A DNA stretch of 64,000 nt. Source: Candidatus Poribacteria bacterium (GTDB taxonomy: Bacteria; Poribacteria; WGA-4E; WGA-3G). Below are positions 51,337-59,416 of the stretch, piece by piece. Positions within the stretch are counted from its first letter, which is position 1, and each line of letters starts with the position of its first letter. A program made the translations under genes and the position numbers. Below the pieces are notes generated by a model that was not told the origin of the DNA, did no database searches, and saw only the letters and a program-made list of their open reading frames with translations. The stretch spans positions 17,072 to 81,071 of the forward strand of contig JAPPBX010000043.1 of assembly GCA_026702755.1 (NCBI GenBank), written 5' to 3'.

Positions 51337-52275
51337 ATGCCATTAGAACTATCACTACTTTTGGACGCACTCAATTCGGTTACTGCGATTCCTATAGTCC
51401 CTTTTAAAGGGGACAAGATTGATTACACCGGACACGCCAAAAACGTTGACTATTTGATGCGTAATAACTATCTCGACGAAGGGCGGCAGCGGGTCATTGC
51501 TATTGCGGGGACAAGTTTGATTCATCATATCAGTGAAACAGAGCAGCTTCGTCTCATCGATAAAACTGGACAACAGATAGGAGATGATGGCATCCTCATG
51601 TCTGGTATTGTCCCTAATCCGATTCGTCAAGCCGGGCAACTTATTGATGCACAGGCGGAACTCCGTAGACCACCAGATGTGTACTTGCTTATGCCCTTGA
51701 CCGGTGTCTCCAGTCCAGAAGGTATTTATCAAGAATACATGAGATTCGGAGAAGACTACGGCACTGCCTGTGGTGCGCGGTTCCTCTACTATTTCCGTCA
51801 GAAACGCGACATAGCAGCGGTCATTCGCCTCCTAAATGATTCTCCACATTTCGTCGGTGTGAAAATAGGCACAGGTGAAGAGGACGTTGCGCCACTCGTT
51901 GAAGGCGTAGGTGATAGTGGGATTGTGATGTGGGGTATCGGTGATAGGTGTACGCGTCCTGCTGAGTTAGGAACGAAAGGGCATACTTCCGGTATTGCTG
52001 TTGCATTTGCACGCGCCTCTGACGAGATTAACAATGCCCAACGCCGAGGCGATTATGAGACCTCAGCACGCATTGAAGCCGACATCGCACCGCTTGAGGA
52101 TATCCGTTTTATGAACGAGCGGGTTTATAACTATTCCGCTGTTATTGAGGCGATGATCTTGAGCGGTTTTGACGATATCGCTGCTGGAACTGGTGGTCCG
52201 TTTAACCCGCGTGTCCCGTCGGAAATTCAGGAGCAGCTTCGGGGGATAGCGCAAAACTTGAAACGGTATCATTAG
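51337..52275 (+). CDS. dihydrodipicolinate synthase/N-acetylneuraminate lyase family protein
   Basis: 312 residues, ATG preceded by AAGGAGGA. The (beta/alpha)8 DapA fold shows the substrate loop GIAGTSLIHHISETEQLRLI (family GTTGE region altered to GTSLIHHISE), the Tyr-bearing FLYYFRQKRD, and Schiff-base Lys in FVGVKIGTGEEDV. Altered active-site loop and length indicate a paralog rather than biosynthetic DapA. These aldolases cleave or form keto acids such as KDG or Neu5Ac; the substrate is not known. Followed by tandem interspersed repeats. Confidence 0.85.
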   Translation: MPLELSLLLDALNSVTAIPIVPFKGDKIDYTGHAKNVDYLMRNNYLDEGRQRVIAIAGTSLIHHISETEQLRLIDKTGQQIGDDGILMSGIVPNPIRQAGQLIDAQAELRRPPDVYLLMPLTGVSSPEGIYQEYMRFGEDYGTACGARFLYYFRQKRDIAAVIRLLNDSPHFVGVKIGTGEEDVAPLVEGVGDSGIVMWGIGDRCTRPAELGTKGHTSGIAVAFARASDEINNAQRRGDYETSARIEADIAPLEDIRFMNERVYNYSAVIEAMILSGFDDIAAGTGGPFNPRVPSEIQEQLRGIAQNLKRYH

Positions 52276-52282
52276 TGAATTT

Positions 52283-52455
52283 ACGGGCACCCACAAGGGA
52301 TGCCCCTACAAGTTTACGGGCACCCACAAGGGATGCCCCTACAGGAGATCTACATCTCTGTAGATTTCCTTTTTTATCCGTTTTATGCTGGGTATCGCGC
52401 TTGAAAAATCCTTGCTATAGAACAGAAGTCGGGAATCGGAGTTCCCTCCTACAGA
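52283..52455. repeat. tandem GGGCACCCACAAGGGATGCCC repeats and GTCGGGAATCGGAGTT copy
   Basis: Two direct copies of TTTACGGGCACCCACAAGGG followed by ATGCCCCTACA, at about 52280-52312 and 52313-52344. Each forms a GGGCA(C/T)CC/GG(A/G)TGCCC hairpin. A GTCGGGAATCGGAGTTCCCT copy (52428-52447) follows. Confidence 0.75.
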
Positions 52456-52548
52456 CTGACTGCTTCTGGCTGATTTGACAATGGCGTTTCTTCATGATAC
52501 AATAATACTACTAATAATGTATTTTTGTTTATTGAAGAGATCTCCACG

Positions 52549-54258
52549 ATGTCGTATGATAGTTTAGCACTTCGTCTGGTTGTTGAAGAGTTGCGTGAAG
52601 CCCTTTTAGACGGGACGATTCGACATATTGAACAGGCGAATCCTCACACTTTTTCGTTTAAGGTAGGTCATGCTGCCCAGACGCAGTGGCTTACTTTATC
52701 CGCACATTCGTTGCATGCTCGCGCCCATCTCATCGAAAAACCGCCATCTGGACAAAAACAATCCTATCTCGCGGATTTCCTCGCAACGCATCTTAGACGT
52801 GGTACTATTACCGCGATTGAGCAGCTCGGTTGGGATCGGATACTTAAGATCACCGTTCAACCCACATCTGATGACCCGATACAGCCCTCCCCCAAAGCGA
52901 TTGTCGCTGAATTTATGGGTAAGCATAGCAATATTATCCTGATTGACGCGAGCGATGACAGAATCTTGGAAAGTTTCAAGCGTATTGATGAAACAATGAG
53001 CCGACATCGAGAGATTTTGCCCGGCGAAACCTACATTTTACCGCCACAACAGGATAAATTGGATCCTTTAAGCTTGGACGAGTCAACGTTTATTCAACTG
53101 TTTAGTGAGCCACAAGAGGTGAGTTGGCGGCAGCTTTTTAATAAGATTGACGGTCTCAGTCCGACCTTGGCGAAGGAAATTATCGCGCGGACAACTCAAA
53201 CAGATCTCTGGAGTGCCTATCAGCAGGTAATTGCCTATTTCAATCCAGAGAGCGCTTCACCGCAGCTGCTCATGGATGAAGATGAACCTCTTGCAGCATC
53301 ACCCCTACCGTTGCATCAATTTCCGAACGCATCCGCTCAGGCTTTTGACACGATGAGCGATGCACTCGCTGCTTATTACGATGCGATCACTCTGAAAGAA
53401 AACATTGCTTCAGAACGTCGCGCTCTCAAGCAGGCATTGACGAAACAAGAGAATCTGGTCCAGCGGAAGGCAGCAGGGCTACACAAAGATTTGGAACGGG
53501 CAGAAAAGGCGGAGGATTACCGCATTCAGGGTGAATTGATTCTCGCTAATTTACATACTATCAGTCGCGGACAGAAACAGGTTGCGCTGCAGAATTACTA
53601 CAGTTCTGAGCTTGAGATGTTGACCATCCCGCTCAATCCTGAACAGGGTCCCTCTGAAAATGCACAGACCTATTTCAAAAAATACACGAAAGCGAAACGG
53701 GGGCATTCACGTATCCAACAGTTGATTTCGGATATAGAGGCGGATCAGGAAACATTACAACTCTATGCGTCCAAATTAGAAGCGGCTGACGCGTTAGAGG
53801 CTCTGCAACGTCTGCGTACGGAGTTTGTCGCCAACGGCTATCTCAAGGCCGCACAACGGGGTAAACAGAAACAGGAGGTCAGTGCCGGTCCCTTCCGAAG
53901 GTATACCTCTGCTAACGGCTTTCAGATATATGTTGGACGGAACAGTGAGTCTAATGACCTGCTCTTGCGTCAGATTGCCAAGCCGCGTGATATGTGGCTT
54001 CATGCGAAGCAGATTCACGGCTCGCATGTTATCATCCGAAACCCAGAGAATCGTCAGGACATCCCGATGCCGACGTTATTACAAGCTGCGCAACTTGCTG
54101 CTTACTATAGCAAAGCGCATCACGCCAGTAATGTGCCTGTTGATTATACATGGGCGCGGTATGTCGTGAAGCGGAAGGGGAACGTCGCGGGTTATGTGCA
54201 TTACACGCGTGAGAAGACGTTATATGTTGAGCCTGCTGTGCCGTCTCGAAAAGAATAA
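52549..54258 (+). CDS. rqcH: NFACT/RqcH ribosome quality-control protein
   Basis: 569 residues from the ATG at 52549; a TTG-type start 24 bases earlier is less likely. NFACT-N domain (LVVEELREALLDGTIRHIEQ, LHARAHLIEKPPSGQKQSYL, FLATHLRRGTITAIEQLGWD), a central helical HhH/coiled-coil portion (KDLERAEKAEDYRIQGELIL), and the C-terminal NFACT-R domain FRRYTSANGFQIYVGRNSES, DLLLRQIAKPRDMWLHAKQI and HGSHVIIRNPENRQDIPMPT. RqcH recruits tRNA-Ala to the large subunit to add alanine tails to stalled nascent chains. Formerly called fibronectin-binding protein A. Confidence 0.92.
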   Translation: MSYDSLALRLVVEELREALLDGTIRHIEQANPHTFSFKVGHAAQTQWLTLSAHSLHARAHLIEKPPSGQKQSYLADFLATHLRRGTITAIEQLGWDRILKITVQPTSDDPIQPSPKAIVAEFMGKHSNIILIDASDDRILESFKRIDETMSRHREILPGETYILPPQQDKLDPLSLDESTFIQLFSEPQEVSWRQLFNKIDGLSPTLAKEIIARTTQTDLWSAYQQVIAYFNPESASPQLLMDEDEPLAASPLPLHQFPNASAQAFDTMSDALAAYYDAITLKENIASERRALKQALTKQENLVQRKAAGLHKDLERAEKAEDYRIQGELILANLHTISRGQKQVALQNYYSSELEMLTIPLNPEQGPSENAQTYFKKYTKAKRGHSRIQQLISDIEADQETLQLYASKLEAADALEALQRLRTEFVANGYLKAAQRGKQKQEVSAGPFRRYTSANGFQIYVGRNSESNDLLLRQIAKPRDMWLHAKQIHGSHVIIRNPENRQDIPMPTLLQAAQLAAYYSKAHHASNVPVDYTWARYVVKRKGNVAGYVHYTREKTLYVEPAVPSRKE

Positions 54259-54286
54259 AAGGTTTGCTTTCTGTTGGAGTTATGTT

Positions 54287-54511
54287 ATGATTGCGTATAA
54301 AGGCTATATTGGTGCTGTTGATTTTGATCCAGAAATTGATCTTTTCCATGGAACGGTAGTTAACACCAATGAAGTAATCACGTTTTATGGAGCATCTGTC
54401 GCTGAACTCCGCGAAGAGATGGAAAAATCCGTTGTGGGTTACCTTGAATTCTGCAGGGAGCTGGGGATAACCCCAGAAAAACCTTTCTTAAAGGAAATTT
54501 TAAATGACTGA
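54287..54511 (+). CDS. HicB-like antitoxin lacking its DNA-binding domain
   Basis: 74 residues from an ATG with GGAG 8 bases upstream. The HicB partial RNase-H fold is intact: IAYKGYIGAVDFDPEIDLFH, GTVVNTNEVITFYGASVAEL, REEMEKSVVGYLEFCRELGI, TPEKPF. HicB proteins of this type carry a ribbon-helix-helix domain after EKPF; here the frame ends LKEILND. Its stop overlaps the next start (ATGACTGA). No HicA toxin is adjacent. It may be a truncated orphan, or domain-only antitoxin of unknown partner. Confidence 0.8.
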   Translation: MIAYKGYIGAVDFDPEIDLFHGTVVNTNEVITFYGASVAELREEMEKSVVGYLEFCRELGITPEKPFLKEILND

Positions 54512-54698
54512 TTTGAGAAACACTATTGCCCACATCCTTGAACACAAGCAACACTTAGCAGAAGCCAATGAAGCGACCACTCAGCAATATGTCGTTTTAC
54601 CGATTCTTCGGGCTTTGGGATGGGATGATGCCAATTTAGTGTCTATGGAAGTTCTGCCAGTGCTTGAGTTTGCCTATAACAAGCATCTCGGAAATTGA
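54504..54698 (+). pseudogene. N-terminal stub of a restriction (HsdR_N-like) protein
   Basis: 64 residues, MTDLRNTIAHILEHKQHLAE, then ATTQQYVVLPILRALGWDDA, resembling the start of type I restriction HsdR N-terminal or related nuclease proteins (family reads ...TeqqtvlPiL..LGWdv....). After about 60 residues the frame ends with VLEFAYNKHLGN. The nuclease core (acidic and Q-E-K region) is absent. Probably a deletion remnant. Confidence 0.6.
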
Positions 54699-55047
54699 TG
54701 CTAATTGGACCTACCACATATACTTTCTATGCCAACCCCTGAAATTTGTAGACACTATTTTCAATTGTGTTATATTAACATGAGTTTCGTTAAGACATTC
54801 TATTTGAGTAAGATCCCTCTATATTTCGGTGAAACTGAACGGTCATACGATACAGATGTCGCCCCTACGGGGCTTGGGAGGTTGGGTTAACCGGTTCTAT
54901 ACAGATACCGCCCCTACGGGGCTGCGGCTCTTGGAAATCAATGAGATGTTTTTTCTACGAGTTACGCTCGCGTGGAAACTCGTAAAAAATATCAAAAGGT
55001 TTGAACATTGTGCATCAAACAAACTTATGGTAAAGGGACCGTATTAT
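54699..55047. repeat. gene-free stretch with two CGCCCCTACGGGGC repeats
   Basis: GATACAGATGTCGCCCCTAC and GATACCGCCCCTACGGGGCT at about 54849-54870 and 54902-54921, members of the GATGCCGCCCCTACGGGGCT family seen within the composite repeats. No gene is supported in this stretch. Confidence 0.65.
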
Positions 55048-55310
55048 TTGGCGATTGCAAGAAGGCGAGGATACAATCCTCGCCAGCGGCGATGAGCGTT
55101 TATTATTAGAAGGCGAGGATACTCGGGGAAATACCCAAGCAAAACTCCCTCGCCAGCAGCGAGAGGGTTGCCTTATTATCACACTTATTTGGCGATTACA
55201 AGAAGGCGAGGATACAATCCTCGCCAGCGGCGATGAGCGTTTATTATTGGAAGGCGAGGATACTCGGGGAAATACCCAAGCAAAACTCCCTCGCCAGCGG
55301 TAGTGAGCGT
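55048..55310. repeat. 141-bp tandem repeat with hairpin units
   Basis: Two copies begin at 55048 and 55189 (TTGGCGATT...), about 115 bases nearly identical in each, period 141. Each contains an AGGCGAGGATACAATCCTCG hairpin core and a second GGCGAGGATACTCGGGGAAA...CCCTCGCC stem. The plus-strand frame 55055-55303 is made only of this repeat. Confidence 0.8.
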
Positions 55311-55387
55311 TTGTTTCCTGAAAACCTGTCTACATGTTTCGATCTTTACTATAAATTGTCTAAACTTTAGTATAGGAGGAATTCGTT

Positions 55388-56116
55388 ATGAAACTGGTTA
55401 AGGTGTTCGTACTAATTGCTCTGTTTTGTGCTGTCAGTCTTTTTTCAGCAGGAATTGCTACGGCGTTAGACGAATGGGTACATATTGATTTGGAAGCCGT
55501 TGTCAACACGAAATTGGTTGACCACCAATGGTGGACGCTGAACCCTGGTGATAGTACGCTCTCACGTTTACCGATTGATGAGGTTGGCGAGTTTGAGGGG
55601 CCGGACGGAAAGGTCGAGTTTCAAATTATAGACGGTGCCATCGTCCTCTTCGGGACCAATGCCGCGAAATGGCCCAAGGCAGTCAACGATATCGTCATTG
55701 GTGGTAAGGCAAAATTCGTCTATTTTTTCCATGCGACTGGGTGGGAACAGAATGGCGTTCCAAGCTACAAGTTTGTGATGCACTATCGGAGTGGCAAGGA
55801 GGAAGAGCTTGAGATGATTTCGGGTTTTAACTCGGATGATTGGTGCCACGATGATGCTGCACTCGAAGACGATAATTCTGTCTGGGGATGGGTTAAGAAG
55901 GAAGGCGGTCCTTGTGGACACGCAGGATTAATTACGACAAAGTGGGAAAACCCGCGCCCCGATGATTGGATTGAGACGATAGATGCCGTCTCTTTGGAAT
56001 TAGGTTCGGTTCCTGTCATTCCGGCGATTACTTTAGGTGAAGCAACACTTGCAGTTGACCCAGCAGAAAAATTGGCTGTTAGGTGGGGAAGCCTAAAAAG
56101 TCCACGTGGATTCTAA
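55388..56116 (+). CDS. secreted protein of unknown function
   Basis: 242 residues, AGGAGGAATTC upstream. Signal peptide residues 1-26 (VKVFVLIALFCAVSLFSAGI). The mature part is rich in Trp, Gly and Asp with a beta-sandwich look (LVDHQWWTLNPGDSTLSRLP, GAIVLFGTNAAKWPKAVNDI, KFVMHYRSGKEEELEMISGF). Two cysteines, in DDWCHDDA and GPCGHAG, may bridge. The end SLKSPRGF is preceded by AVDPAEKLAVRWG, reminiscent of exported poribacterial proteins in my memory, not a checked match. No family recognised. It ends shortly before a terminator-like hairpin. Confidence 0.75.
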   Translation: MKLVKVFVLIALFCAVSLFSAGIATALDEWVHIDLEAVVNTKLVDHQWWTLNPGDSTLSRLPIDEVGEFEGPDGKVEFQIIDGAIVLFGTNAAKWPKAVNDIVIGGKAKFVYFFHATGWEQNGVPSYKFVMHYRSGKEEELEMISGFNSDDWCHDDAALEDDNSVWGWVKKEGGPCGHAGLITTKWENPRPDDWIETIDAVSLELGSVPVIPAITLGEATLAVDPAEKLAVRWGSLKSPRGF

Positions 56117-56131
56117 GAATTGCTTTACTTG

Positions 56132-56184
56132 TAGGCGAGGTTTTTTGCGGAAATATCCAAGCAAAAACACCTCGCCTATTTTTA
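56132..56184 (+). terminator. terminator hairpin after secreted-protein gene
   Basis: TAGGCGAGGT at 56132-56141 pairs with ACCTCGCCTA at 56169-56178, with additional inner pairing, then TTTTTA. It lies 15 bases after the stop. Its interior (GCGGAAATATCCAAGCAAAA) is akin to the 55048 repeat, so the terminator itself belongs to that repeat family. Confidence 0.7.
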
Positions 56185-56221
56185 TGTTGTCGCGTTCCAA
56201 TAGGGATCATTTATGGTAGGG

Positions 56222-56435
56222 TGAGCGGGCACCCACAAGGGGTACCCCTACAGGTTGGCCTTCATAGCCAACTTGCCAATCCGAAATAACAGCGGGCACC
56301 CACAAGGGGTGCCCCTACAGGTCTTCGCCATTTTGATCGGAAGCTCGCAATCAGGAGATCGTTCCGTGATATGTCGGGAATCGGAGTTCTCTCCTACCAA
56401 GAGTCGGGAATCAGAGTTCCCTCCTACCAAAGAGT
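56222..56435. repeat. two GGGCACCCACAAGGGGTGCCC repeats and two GTCGGGAATCGGAGTTC repeats
   Basis: GCGGGCACCCACAAGGGGTA and GCGGGCACCCACAAGGGGTG copies lie at about 56225-56252 and 56292-56320. GTCGGGAATCGGAGTTCTCT and GTCGGGAATCAGAGTTCCCT lie at about 56374-56430. They fill the gap ahead of the groEL promoter. Confidence 0.75.
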
Positions 56436-56466
56436 TGAATGCCCCTGCGCGTCCTACCATAAAAAA

Positions 56467-56517
56467 TTGACTTTATGGGGTGTCTATGCTATAATTATAA
56501 TAGCGATTTGTAATCGC
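56467..56517 (+). promoter_or_regulatory. sigma-70-type promoter and inverted repeat for groEL
   Basis: TTGACT (56467-56472), 17-base spacer, TATAAT (56490-56495), then GCGAT-TTGTA-ATCGC at 56503-56517, overlapping the expected transcription start. A repressor site is possible. No CIRCE (TTAGCACTC-N9-GAGTGCTAA) was found. Confidence 0.8.
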
Positions 56518-56570
56518 AACACTTTTATATTTAACATTGAAACACTAAAAATCTATACAGGAGGAATTCA

Positions 56571-58208
56571 ATGCCAGCAAAGCAAATTATCTTTGACGAA
56601 GAAGCGAGGGTGGCACTCAAGCGCGGCGCGGATACGCTTGCGAATGCCGTGAAAGTCACTCTTGGTCCCCGTGGCAGAAATGTTGTCATTCAAAAATCTT
56701 TCGGGGCACCGCTGGTAACATGCGATGGTGTTACCGTCGCAAAAGAAATTGAACTCCCGGACCCGTACGAAAATATGGGTGCCCAACTGCTCGAATCGAT
56801 TGCGACTAAAACAAATGACGTTGCCGGAGATGGCACGACCACTGCGACCCTATTAGGGCAAGAAATTCTTCATGAGGGTCTCAAGAACGTCACAGCTGGT
56901 GCGGATCCAATGCAGTTAAAAATCGGTATCGACAAAGCCGTGACCACTGTCATTGATGCAATCGCTGCACAGAGCCGTGCTGTCAATACACATGAAGAGG
57001 TTTTACAGGTAGCCTCAATTGCAGCCAATGATCCAGCAAACGATAGCAATATTGGTTCTATTGTCGCTCAATCTCTTGAACAGGTTGGAAAAGACGGTGC
57101 TATCACGATTGAGGAAGGGAGAACCTCAGAAACGACGGTTGATATTGTTGAGGGGATGCAGTTTGATCGCGGTTTCCTCTCCGCTAACTTTGTAACCGAC
57201 GAGCAGGCACAGGTTGTCGAATTTGAGAATCCTTATATTCTCATCAATACCGATAAAATTTCCTCAGTAACTGATCTCGCACCAATTCTGGAAAAGACGA
57301 TGCAACTCGGCAGATCCTTGCTTATTATTGCTGAGGATGTTGAAGGCGAAGCACTCTCTACACTGGTGGTGAATAAACTGCGTGCAAACCTTCAGGTTGC
57401 TGCTGTTAAAGCCCCCGGTTTCGGGGACCGACGCAAAGAGATGTTGGAAGACATTGCGATCCTAACGGGCGGTCAGGTCATCTCTGAAGAGACCGGCATC
57501 CGTCTGGAAAACATTGTTGTTGGCATGCTGGGAACAGCCCGACGTGTTGTTGTTGACAAGGATAACACCACAATTGTCGGTGGTACGGGTGCTAAAGAGG
57601 GCGTTGATGGAAGGGTCGCACAGATCCGGACACAGATAGAAGAAACAACTTCCGATTATGACCGAGAGAAGTTAGAAGAACGCCTCGCGAAACTCGCGGG
57701 TGGTGTCGCTGTTGTCAATGTCGGTGCTGCCACAGAAGTAGAGATGAAGGAGAAGAAGGCTCGATTTGAAGATGCGCTCGCTGCGACGCGTGCTGCTGTT
57801 GAAGAAGGCATAGTCGCTGGCGGCGGTACGGCACTTTTACGTGCTGCATCGTCACTGAGCGCGTTGGCATTGGAGGGTGACCAAGACACGGGACGCAATA
57901 TTATCCGTCAAAGTTTGCTCTCGCCCATCCGTGCTATTGCGGAAAATGCTGGTATGGAAGGTTCCGTTGTTGTCGCGAATGTCCAAGAAGGTGAAGGCAA
58001 TTACGGGTTTAACGCTGCAACAAACGAATACGGCGATATGCTTGAAGAGGGGATTGTTGACCCGACGAAAGTTGTCCGCTCGGCATTACAGAATGCCTCC
58101 AGTATCGCAGGTTTGCTGTTAACTACGGAAACTCTCATTACAGAAATTGAAGAACCACCGGATCCAGCGGCAGCCGCTGCTGATCCGCACGCTGGTCATT
58201 TCCATTAG
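56571..58208 (+). CDS. groL: chaperonin GroEL (orphan, histidine-containing tail)
   Basis: 545 residues with AGGAGGAATTCA upstream. GroEL signature throughout: [40 protein letters not shown] (ATP site), [30 protein letters not shown] and [20 protein letters not shown]. The usual GGM-repeat tail is absent and the end is [16 protein letters not shown]. No groES lies beside it, so another chaperonin locus must supply it. Length, codon use and ribosome-binding site are normal; promoter strong. Confidence 0.97.
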   Translation: MPAKQIIFDEEARVALKRGADTLANAVKVTLGPRGRNVVIQKSFGAPLVTCDGVTVAKEIELPDPYENMGAQLLESIATKTNDVAGDGTTTATLLGQEILHEGLKNVTAGADPMQLKIGIDKAVTTVIDAIAAQSRAVNTHEEVLQVASIAANDPANDSNIGSIVAQSLEQVGKDGAITIEEGRTSETTVDIVEGMQFDRGFLSANFVTDEQAQVVEFENPYILINTDKISSVTDLAPILEKTMQLGRSLLIIAEDVEGEALSTLVVNKLRANLQVAAVKAPGFGDRRKEMLEDIAILTGGQVISEETGIRLENIVVGMLGTARRVVVDKDNTTIVGGTGAKEGVDGRVAQIRTQIEETTSDYDREKLEERLAKLAGGVAVVNVGAATEVEMKEKKARFEDALAATRAAVEEGIVAGGGTALLRAASSLSALALEGDQDTGRNIIRQSLLSPIRAIAENAGMEGSVVVANVQEGEGNYGFNAATNEYGDMLEEGIVDPTKVVRSALQNASSIAGLLLTTETLITEIEEPPDPAAAAADPHAGHFH

Positions 58209-58232
58209 GTTGATTCATCCGTAGGCGCGCTT

Positions 58233-58320
58233 TATGAGGATTAAAAATTTAATTTGGTAATGTGCCTGTTAATTGTCAGAATCAGGATTTCCAAGATTCA
58301 AGGACTTTCAGGATTGGATT
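58233..58320. repeat. interspersed repeat fragments after groEL
   Basis: TATGAGGATTAAAAATTTAA (a module shared with 16217-16245 and 63743-63775) followed by CAGGATTTCCAAGATTCAAG and ACTTTCAGGATTGG, related to 46252-46275. Confidence 0.6.
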
Positions 58321-58421
58321 TCCTTGTTGACTGAAAATTTCCTCATAGAATTACCGAAAGATTTTATTAAACTTCATCAAATCGCGCCTGCCAAGGGTTT
58401 TGCTATAAGGAAAACAACAAT

Positions 58422-58871
58422 ATGAATCAAACACGAGATTCTTTATTTACTGAAACTTGTGAATTCCTTGAACGAAGCAAAAACGCTCTGGAACAACACA
58501 TAGGACTTTGGGATACCGGTGGCAAATTTATAGTCATAATCCCAAGCGGAATACCTGTCCGTTGCCAAAGCCCAAGAGAAACTTTCAATCAAGTAATTAT
58601 AATGCTTGGAGTAGAGGACGTGTACAATCTCGGTATTTGAACTCCAAGCAGACTTCTCATTTCAAATGAACCTGGAACTAATCAGAAATTTGAAATTGCC
58701 CCAGGACGTTACATTCAGACTGCGTTTAGTAATCGTCATAAAGCAGAAATACTTTTGCAGATTGCTGAAGAGCTTGATATTGAATTGTTTATCATAGACA
58801 TTGCTACAAACAATAATCTAATAACAGCATGGAAAACACATGATGATAGGCAGATTCATACTCTTCAGTAA
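58422..58871 (+). pseudogene. unknown gene with in-frame TGA at codon 73
   Basis: AAGGA precedes an ATG at 58422 and the frame runs 149 codons to TAA at 58869-58871, with one internal TGA at 58638-58640. The first part ends VEDVYNLGI, and after TGA the same frame goes on TPSRLLISNEPGTNQKFEIA, then TAFSNRHKAEILLQIAEELD and IELFIIDIATNNNLITAWKT. Coding character is continuous over the stop. No family recognised. It precedes the GIY-YIG-like gene in the type III restriction locus. Either a nonsense mutation, readthrough, or two short proteins. Confidence 0.6.
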
Positions 58872-58968
58872 CGCACCCCTTCATAAGTAACACAATTCGT
58901 CGCGATGCTTAAAATCATGCTGTGGGACAGAAGTTAAACTTCCCACACTAAATAAGGAGTATAAAACC

Positions 58969-59355
58969 ATGGCAGCAGGGCCTGAGAATCATATATTCTT
59001 TGGAGAATCTGGCGAAAAATATCTATTTAAATGCCACCGAGTAAATCCTTTCAGAGAATTTGGTAATTCACTCGATAGACCATGCGTTTACATTTTCGCT
59101 AAAGCAATTCATAACAATGTCTCTGGATATTCGGACTATGAAGTTCTTTACGTTGGTGAAACTGAATCATCTAAAAATCGTCCTGTTAGTGCCAAACATG
59201 AAAAATGGGAATGGGCGAATAGGAATAGGGCGAATTATATATGTATCCTGGATTTTTCTGATAAAGTAGATGCTAAATCTAAACGCAAAGATATTGAGGA
59301 TGACTTGGTTGGTCACTATGACCCTATGTGCAATAAAGACAATCCATTTCAATAA
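58969..59355 (+). CDS. GIY-YIG-like nuclease-fold protein
   Basis: 128 residues with AAGGAG 10 bases upstream. The GIY-YIG pattern is present in altered form: CVYIFAK (normally GIY/GVY) and then YEVLYVGETES (YIG replaced by YVG). A basic segment KNRPVSAKHEKWEW follows, and the C-terminal EDDLVGHYDPMCN matches the E...Y.P..N tail of GIY-YIG domains. Length fits the minimal domain. Catalytic arginine is uncertain. It may be a nuclease accompanying the restriction locus or a small defence effector. Confidence 0.65.
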   Translation: MAAGPENHIFFGESGEKYLFKCHRVNPFREFGNSLDRPCVYIFAKAIHNNVSGYSDYEVLYVGETESSKNRPVSAKHEKWEWANRNRANYICILDFSDKVDAKSKRKDIEDDLVGHYDPMCNKDNPFQ

Positions 59356-59416
59356 ACAACTCCACTCAACAACACTCTTGAAATAATGCATAAGACAGAT
59401 GTAGAAAGGACTAACT

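Noticed and set aside
55055..55303. 82-residue plus frame with duplicated sequence
   Set aside because: Translated from the 141-bp tandem repeat; its duplicated halves mirror the DNA repeat.
55048..55310. CRISPR-like array
   Set aside because: Only two long units, period 141, no short repeats with variable spacers and no cas genes nearby.
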